A stretch of 64,000 nt of DNA from positions 12,152,001 through 12,216,000 of the forward strand of contig CM034127.1 of NCBI GenBank assembly GCA_019914995.1, given 5' to 3'. The translations under genes and the position numbers were made by a program. How positions within the stretch are numbered: the stretch's first letter is position 1; each line of letters opens with the position of its first letter. The stretch comes from Acanthochlamys bracteata. Taxonomy: Eukaryota; Streptophyta; Magnoliopsida; Pandanales; Velloziaceae. Below are positions 59,746-64,000 of the stretch, piece by piece. The notes below the pieces were generated by a model. That model was not told the origin of the DNA and ran no database searches. It saw nothing but the letters and a program-made list of their open reading frames with translations.

Positions 59746-60871
59746 GAAAATTTTACATGTACATATGTATGATTACTTACTGTTGCTAAGTCATCAGGTA
59801 GAGAAAAGCAATTGAATAAAGGTACTCATATAATGGAAAAAAGAGTAAAGAAACCGTACAGATTTCAATGAGATAACCCATTAAAGAGTAAAGAAAAGTA
59901 GTCTTTTAGACCAAAGCATGTTGCTACGTACCACTGTTACTGTTGCTAGTGATCAGGGTAAGCAAAGCGATTGAATAAAGTTACTCATATTATAATGAAA
60001 AAAGAAGCAACGATAAAGTAGAGACTCGGAAAAAGGCTCTCACATAAAAGCGTCTAGCTTAGCTGCTAAGGTACCAGTGCACTATTGCTAGTCATCAGAA
60101 TAAGACAAGTAATTGAATAAAGCTACTCATAATATAAGAACCGTTCCTTAAGTGTTTATAAAATAATTTTTTAAATATTTTTATAATTAAAATTTTTAGG
60201 TTAATTCTTTTTTTCTCTTTAATTAATCTTTAAAAACATAAAGTTTTAAAGTCTCATCTAGGTTGCCTCAAGTTTGTGTTCTTTAGAGATTTTATTAAAA
60301 CATTAATCCAACTAACTCAGTAAAACTTCCTGGGTTAATTCTGAAAAGACCAAAAAGAAGGCTAAAATTCTTTTCAAAGACTTATAGTAATATTTTTCAT
60401 TCTAAAATTTTTTTAAATTGTTAACAATATATTTTAGATAATTTTTTAAAATTTAAAAAATAAATTATATTATATATTATATAATTTTATACATAATTTT
60501 TTTAATAAAAAAATCAAGTTGATCTTGGGTTTTGATTTAGCTATGCCTTTTCTATTAAAGCCGAAAAAAGTCCCTACAAATCAGCAAAAGCCGCATTAAA
60601 ATTTAAAGCTAGCTCCACAAAGAGCATTTCTTTTCTAAACTGAAATTTTAAAACTGAAAATCTAAAAATATATTACTTAAAATTTAAAATTTTAAAATAA
60701 GTTTAATTTCTTATTTATGATTATTAAAAATAAGTTTAAAAATAATATTTTTTGCCAAAAACTTGAGTTTAATTTTGTTTTTATTTTAATTTAGTGAGTT
60801 ACAGATAGATTTTATGGGAAAAAAGTACGAGTCAGAAGCGTTGATAAACACGCAAATAGTCTTTGGTCACC
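59746..60871. repeat. Dispersed ~130-base repeats, then AT-rich spacer
   Basis: 59746-60125 holds two to three more copies of the TCATCAGGGTAAG...AAGCTACTCAT unit found at 55690-56343. 60140-60860 is AT-rich with repeats of the AAGTTTAA type. No gene seen. Confidence 0.55.
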
Positions 60872-60879
60872 TATAAATA
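60872..60879 (+). promoter_or_regulatory. TATA box of the 60970 gene
   Basis: TATAAATA, 91 bases upstream of the ATG, followed by the same leader as at 58741 (CCTAGGCCTTTGCAA). Confidence 0.65.
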
Positions 60880-60969
60880 TGGCATTTTAACCTAGGCCTT
60901 TGCAATATATATTAGTTGTCATTGCTTATATTTTATCTTTGAGCAGTTTGAGTTGATTTTGATCGTTCT

Positions 60970-61293
60970 ATGGCGATCTTCAGTGGGCTCTTTTGGGCGC
61001 TCGGCTTGGGATTGAAGCCAATAACATTATTGCCCACTTTCAAAGAGGGCTGGAATTCGCTGTGCGTTGGACTAAAGTTCGCCGGAGTTCGTGTGATGAA
61101 AGCTCCTGGGACTGCAGGGGGGTTGATGCTGCCAAGGTTTCTGTTCAGAGCCAGTCCTAAGACCTACTTCTTCTTGCTTCGTTTTCTTGCTGGTTTCTCT
61201 TGGGTTTTCCAATTAGTTGTGTATGTTATGGCCTTATGGGATTTTGTAATAAGTCTGTTAGCGCTCATTGACCAAGTACCTGATCTTTCCTAG
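60970..61293 (+). CDS. Membrane protein with MKAPG motif and C-terminal extension
   Basis: A single exon of 107 residues (MAIFSGLFWALGLGLKPITL...). The shared block is VRVMKAPGTAGGLMLPR, FRASPKTYF, LLRFLAG; it has one extra Gly from a G-run insertion of three bases. Where the 58834 paralogue has its stop codon (TTTTGA) this gene has TCTTGG and reads on for about 32 residues through what is 3' UTR in the paralogue. This adds a hydrophobic stretch (FSWVFQLVVYVMALWDF) and ends DQVPDLS. It could give an extra membrane helix. Function unknown. Confidence 0.65.
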   Translation: MAIFSGLFWALGLGLKPITLLPTFKEGWNSLCVGLKFAGVRVMKAPGTAGGLMLPRFLFRASPKTYFFLLRFLAGFSWVFQLVVYVMALWDFVISLLALIDQVPDLS

Positions 61294-61296
61294 TAG

Positions 61297-61640
61297 TTTA
61301 GGTGTTGCAGTGATGAAAGCTCCTGGTGCTGCTGGGCTGTTGATTCCCAGGTGTCTCTTTGAAGACTCTCCAAGGAACTTCTTCATTTTACTTCGTACTG
61401 TTACAAGATTGTGTGGGTGAAAGTTTACTTCTAGCTAATTGTATATGTAATCTGCCTCTTAAGCATTGCGAATAATTTGGGTGTTATGCTTGCTTTATGT
61501 GTACTTGCAGTTTATTGTTCTTTAGACGAAATCTATGTGTTGTTGATCTGTAATCAATCCACAGCTTCTCAAATCTGATGCATGTATACTGTGTATAGAG
61601 ACGAGCGACAGAGGGATGCTCTTCTGAGGAACAGAGCATA
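61297..61640 (+). pseudogene. 3' fragment copy of the 57033 gene
   Basis: Aligns with about 57393-57755, coding end plus 3' flank. The frame VAVMKAPGAAGLLIPR, CLFEDSPRNFF, LLRTVTRLCG is open from an ATG at 61313 to TGA at 61418-61420 (35 codons) but lacks the N-terminal and membrane parts. It is fused directly behind the 60970 gene, in another frame. Confidence 0.7.
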
Positions 61641-62073
61641 AATCTAGTTCCAACTTCCACATGTCTGGTTTCATCTGCATACTTCGTTGACGTTGAACTA
61701 TATTTTCATATATGAAACTCTACTTTTAATTTTTTTATTTACATACCGCCCAATATGATATACAAATCTTTTTTTCTTCAGCAGCATTTTCAAAAATGGT
61801 CTTAATAAACATCAATTTATTATTTTTTCATTTAATTAGTAGTTTCATTATGGTTGTTAAAATCCATAAATCACATGTGGCTTCCGTGCATTATAATCTT
61901 CAAATTTCTGTTCTACTTGAAAATATGGTGCTGCATCATTACAGTAAAGTGAGTGTTGTCAAGGGGAAGCTGCCATCCTGCATCTGCATAGGGAAGGGAA
62001 AAGGAAAAAGGCAACATGCAAACATTCTGAAACATTGGGCCTTAAAGTGTCTGGGCCGCCTTCTATTTCTAGC
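61641..62073. other. Spacer before the hAT element
   Basis: No gene or clear repeat recognised. Confidence 0.45.
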
Positions 62074-64000
62074 TAGAGATGCAAATATGGGCCGAACCAA
62101 ACGGGCTAGCCTTCGGCCAGACTATTCAGCTCGGCACTAGATTCGTCCGGTGCAATGGACAGGACGGGCCGACTTTGCTGGCCCGTCGGGCAGCCCATCC
62201 ATCCGGTACTGTTATGTTGATCAGTTAATATTGATTTTGACCTGGTCAACGTTGACCGATGTCAGCATGACCGTTGTAGCAGCCAGCCAACGGTAACACT
62301 ACCGTTGGCTGGCTGCTGCAACGTTATTTTTTTTTTATTTTTAAAATTTAACTTTTCACCTATAAATACATCATATTCTCATTCATTTTTCACATATTTC
62401 TCTCAAATCTCATTTTCATTCTACTCAATCTTACATAAAATATAAAAGAAATTATTTCTTGCTTTATTTTTTAAATTCATATTTTTTTAATTATCAAAAT
62501 TTTAGTTGTTATTTCAAATGGATCCAAATTTTTATGCCATTAATTTGGATGACTTTGGCATGGACGATCAAAATTTGGAAGAAATAGATGTTGCCCGTAT
62601 AGAGAAAGGAGATGATATTCTTCCAAAAAGAAGTTTTCATCAAAGATGTAACGAAATTTCTCCAATTCCAAGTGTTGGAAGTAGTTCGGCTTTAGGATCG
62701 ACATCGACAACAACAAAACGTTCAAAAGTCCCAACTTCTGAAGCTTGGAACTATTTCACTGCCGAATATACAGTGCTAAGTGATGGTACTCAATCAAAAA
62801 TGGCGAAATGTAAGTTTTGCAATAAACTTTTAACTGCTAATCTTAGTGCAAGTACCCGATATTTACTAGCACATTGTAAAAAATGTGCTTCCAAAAAACA
62901 AATCGGAAGGGAACCTTCACAAACTCAACTTCAATTCAACACGGATGGTTCGGTAAGTACTTGGTCTTATGATTCTAATGTAGCTAGGAAATCTCTTATC
63001 CGTATGATTTGTACTATAGATTTACCTATTAATTTTGGTGAGTCATTTTTTTATGAAGAACATATTAAAAGAGCATATTGTCCATAATTTCAAAAAGTTA
63101 GTATAACAACTACTAGAAGTGATATTATTATTTATTATAATAAAATGCGCACTATATTAAAATCTGAATTAACTTCTTTAAAATTTTCTATTGCGTTAAC
63201 ATCTGATATTTAGAGTGGTAGAGCTAAACAAGATTATTTAAGTGTTGTTGCTCATTATTTAGATTCACAATAGATTATGGCAAAAAAAATTATTGGTTTT
63301 AGATTTATTGATTCCACACATGATGCTAAAAATATTTCTGAGCGCATTATAAGTGTAGTTAAAGAATGGAGCATAAGCAACCGCATTGTCTCCATCACCC
63401 TAGATAATGCTTCAGCAAATACCAAAGCAATTCGATTTCTTGATATGGAACTAAGCTCATACATGGGAGGAATTTTACTACATCAACGTTGTGCTTGCCA
63501 TATTATCAACTTAATCGTACAATCAGGTATGCAGTTGGTAAGTGATCAGATTAATGATATTCGCGTTACTATTTCTTAGATTACTAGTTCAAATCAACGT
63601 TTAGCTGAATTTAAAAGATATTGCATAGCAGAACATCTAAAGCCCCGAAAGTTCAACCTTGATATGCCAGTAAGATGGAATTCTACTTATTTAATATTGA
63701 AAAGTACTTTAGATTATAAAAATGTACTTATGATTTTTTATAATACAAGAATGGGTAACAATATTTTACTAAAACTCATTGGATTATTGCTGAAAAACTT
63801 GTAAAATTTTTAGAAACTTTTTATGATGCTACTGTTTTATTATCTTGTGTTTACTATCCTACTTCTCCATTAGTTTTACATTCAATTCTTAATATAGCTA
63901 CTATGCTACATTCGCATATAACAGATGAATTATTTGGACCTATAGTTACAATAATGACTAAAAAATTAAAAAAATATTGGTCTGATATTCCTCTTTTATA
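62074..64000 (+). mobile_element. hAT DNA transposon, 5' part
   Basis: Begins near TAGAGATGCAAATATGGGCC, a start typical of plant hAT elements, followed by a GC-rich 5' region with GGCCCGTCGGGCAGCCC, a long hairpin (62272-62323) and then a transposase gene. The 3' end lies beyond the window, so the terminal repeats and target duplication cannot be checked. Confidence 0.75.
62518..64000 (+). pseudogene. BED-finger hAT transposase (ricesleeper-like), broken and partial
   Basis: ATG at 62518 (MDPNFYAINLDDFG). A BED-type zinc finger at about residues 82-125 includes WNYFTAEY, MAKCKFCNKLL and YLLAHCKKC. RNase H-fold blocks follow: KRAYCP, SIALTSDI, SGRAKQDYLSVVAHY, ITLDNASANTKAI, LHQRCACHIINLIVQ, MPVRWNSTYLIL. 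In-frame stops occur at 63085-63087, 63211-63213, 63271-63273 and 63577-63579. A frameshift near 63770 comes before HWIIAEKLVKFLETF. Three of the four stops sit where Trp is expected. The C-terminal dimerisation region is beyond the window. It cannot make an active transposase. Confidence 0.9.

Noticed and set aside
1..64000. CRISPR arrays or bacterial operons
   Set aside because: No regular direct-repeat/spacer arrays; the gene structure is eukaryotic throughout.

Overview
This window is nuclear DNA of a flowering plant. The genes carry spliceosomal introns, a cytosolic-type tRNA-Asp, a YABBY floral regulator and two floral MADS-box genes, in AT-rich intergenic DNA full of transposon relics. 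The YABBY protein (DL/CRC type) and a SEP next to a FUL-like gene suit a non-grass monocot or another early-diverging angiosperm lineage, but the sequence alone does not fix the species.

Layout. 0-2.1 kb: 3' half of a UDP-arabinopyranose mutase (RGP) gene (+) and tRNA-Asp(GTC) (-). 2.1-7 kb: no clear gene; an orphan coding-like piece, decayed TRIM-like repeats and a MITE. 7.0-9.4 kb: CRABS CLAW/DROOPING LEAF-type YABBY gene (+, 7 exons), convergent with the splicing factor gene SF3B5 (-, 10.2-12.75 kb). 13.5-14.15 kb: receptor-like kinase pseudogene. 15.5-16.4 kb: BIG GRAIN 1-like gene (-). 16.9-18.5 kb: internally deleted Ty1/copia element with both 148-bp LTRs, PBS and 5-bp target duplication. 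19.75-20.7 kb: relic of a plastid zinc-finger gene. 22.2-25.5 kb: 3.2-kb TIR element without a recognisable transposase. 28.1-47.4 kb: head-to-tail SEPALLATA-like and FRUITFULL/AP1-like MADS genes; the FUL first intron (8.9 kb) holds a GA microsatellite, nested transposons and a MITE. 48.3-50.6 kb: RING-H2 E3 ligase (-).

53.4-61.6 kb is the most unusual part: a locally duplicated cluster of small, single-exon, membrane-type protein genes and fragments. One gene (-) encodes a 96-residue protein with a soluble C-terminal tail; three genes (+) encode 159, 74 and 107 residues. All share a motif starting MKAPG (or MRAPG), followed at fixed spacing by G, R, F, P-K/R, an aromatic-F pair and LR. Degenerate copies lie between them, along with copied promoters and 3' flanks. 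I cannot assign this family to a named function.

62.07-64 kb: a hAT element with a decayed BED-finger transposase gene, cut by the window end. A hAT-like remnant at 52.45-52.95 kb lies on the other side of the small-protein cluster.

Together the window links floral patterning regulators (YABBY, SEP, FUL) with housekeeping genes (SF3B5, RGP, RING ligase). No operon-like coordination is expected; the only arrangements likely to matter are the SEP-FUL tandem and the duplicated small-protein cluster.
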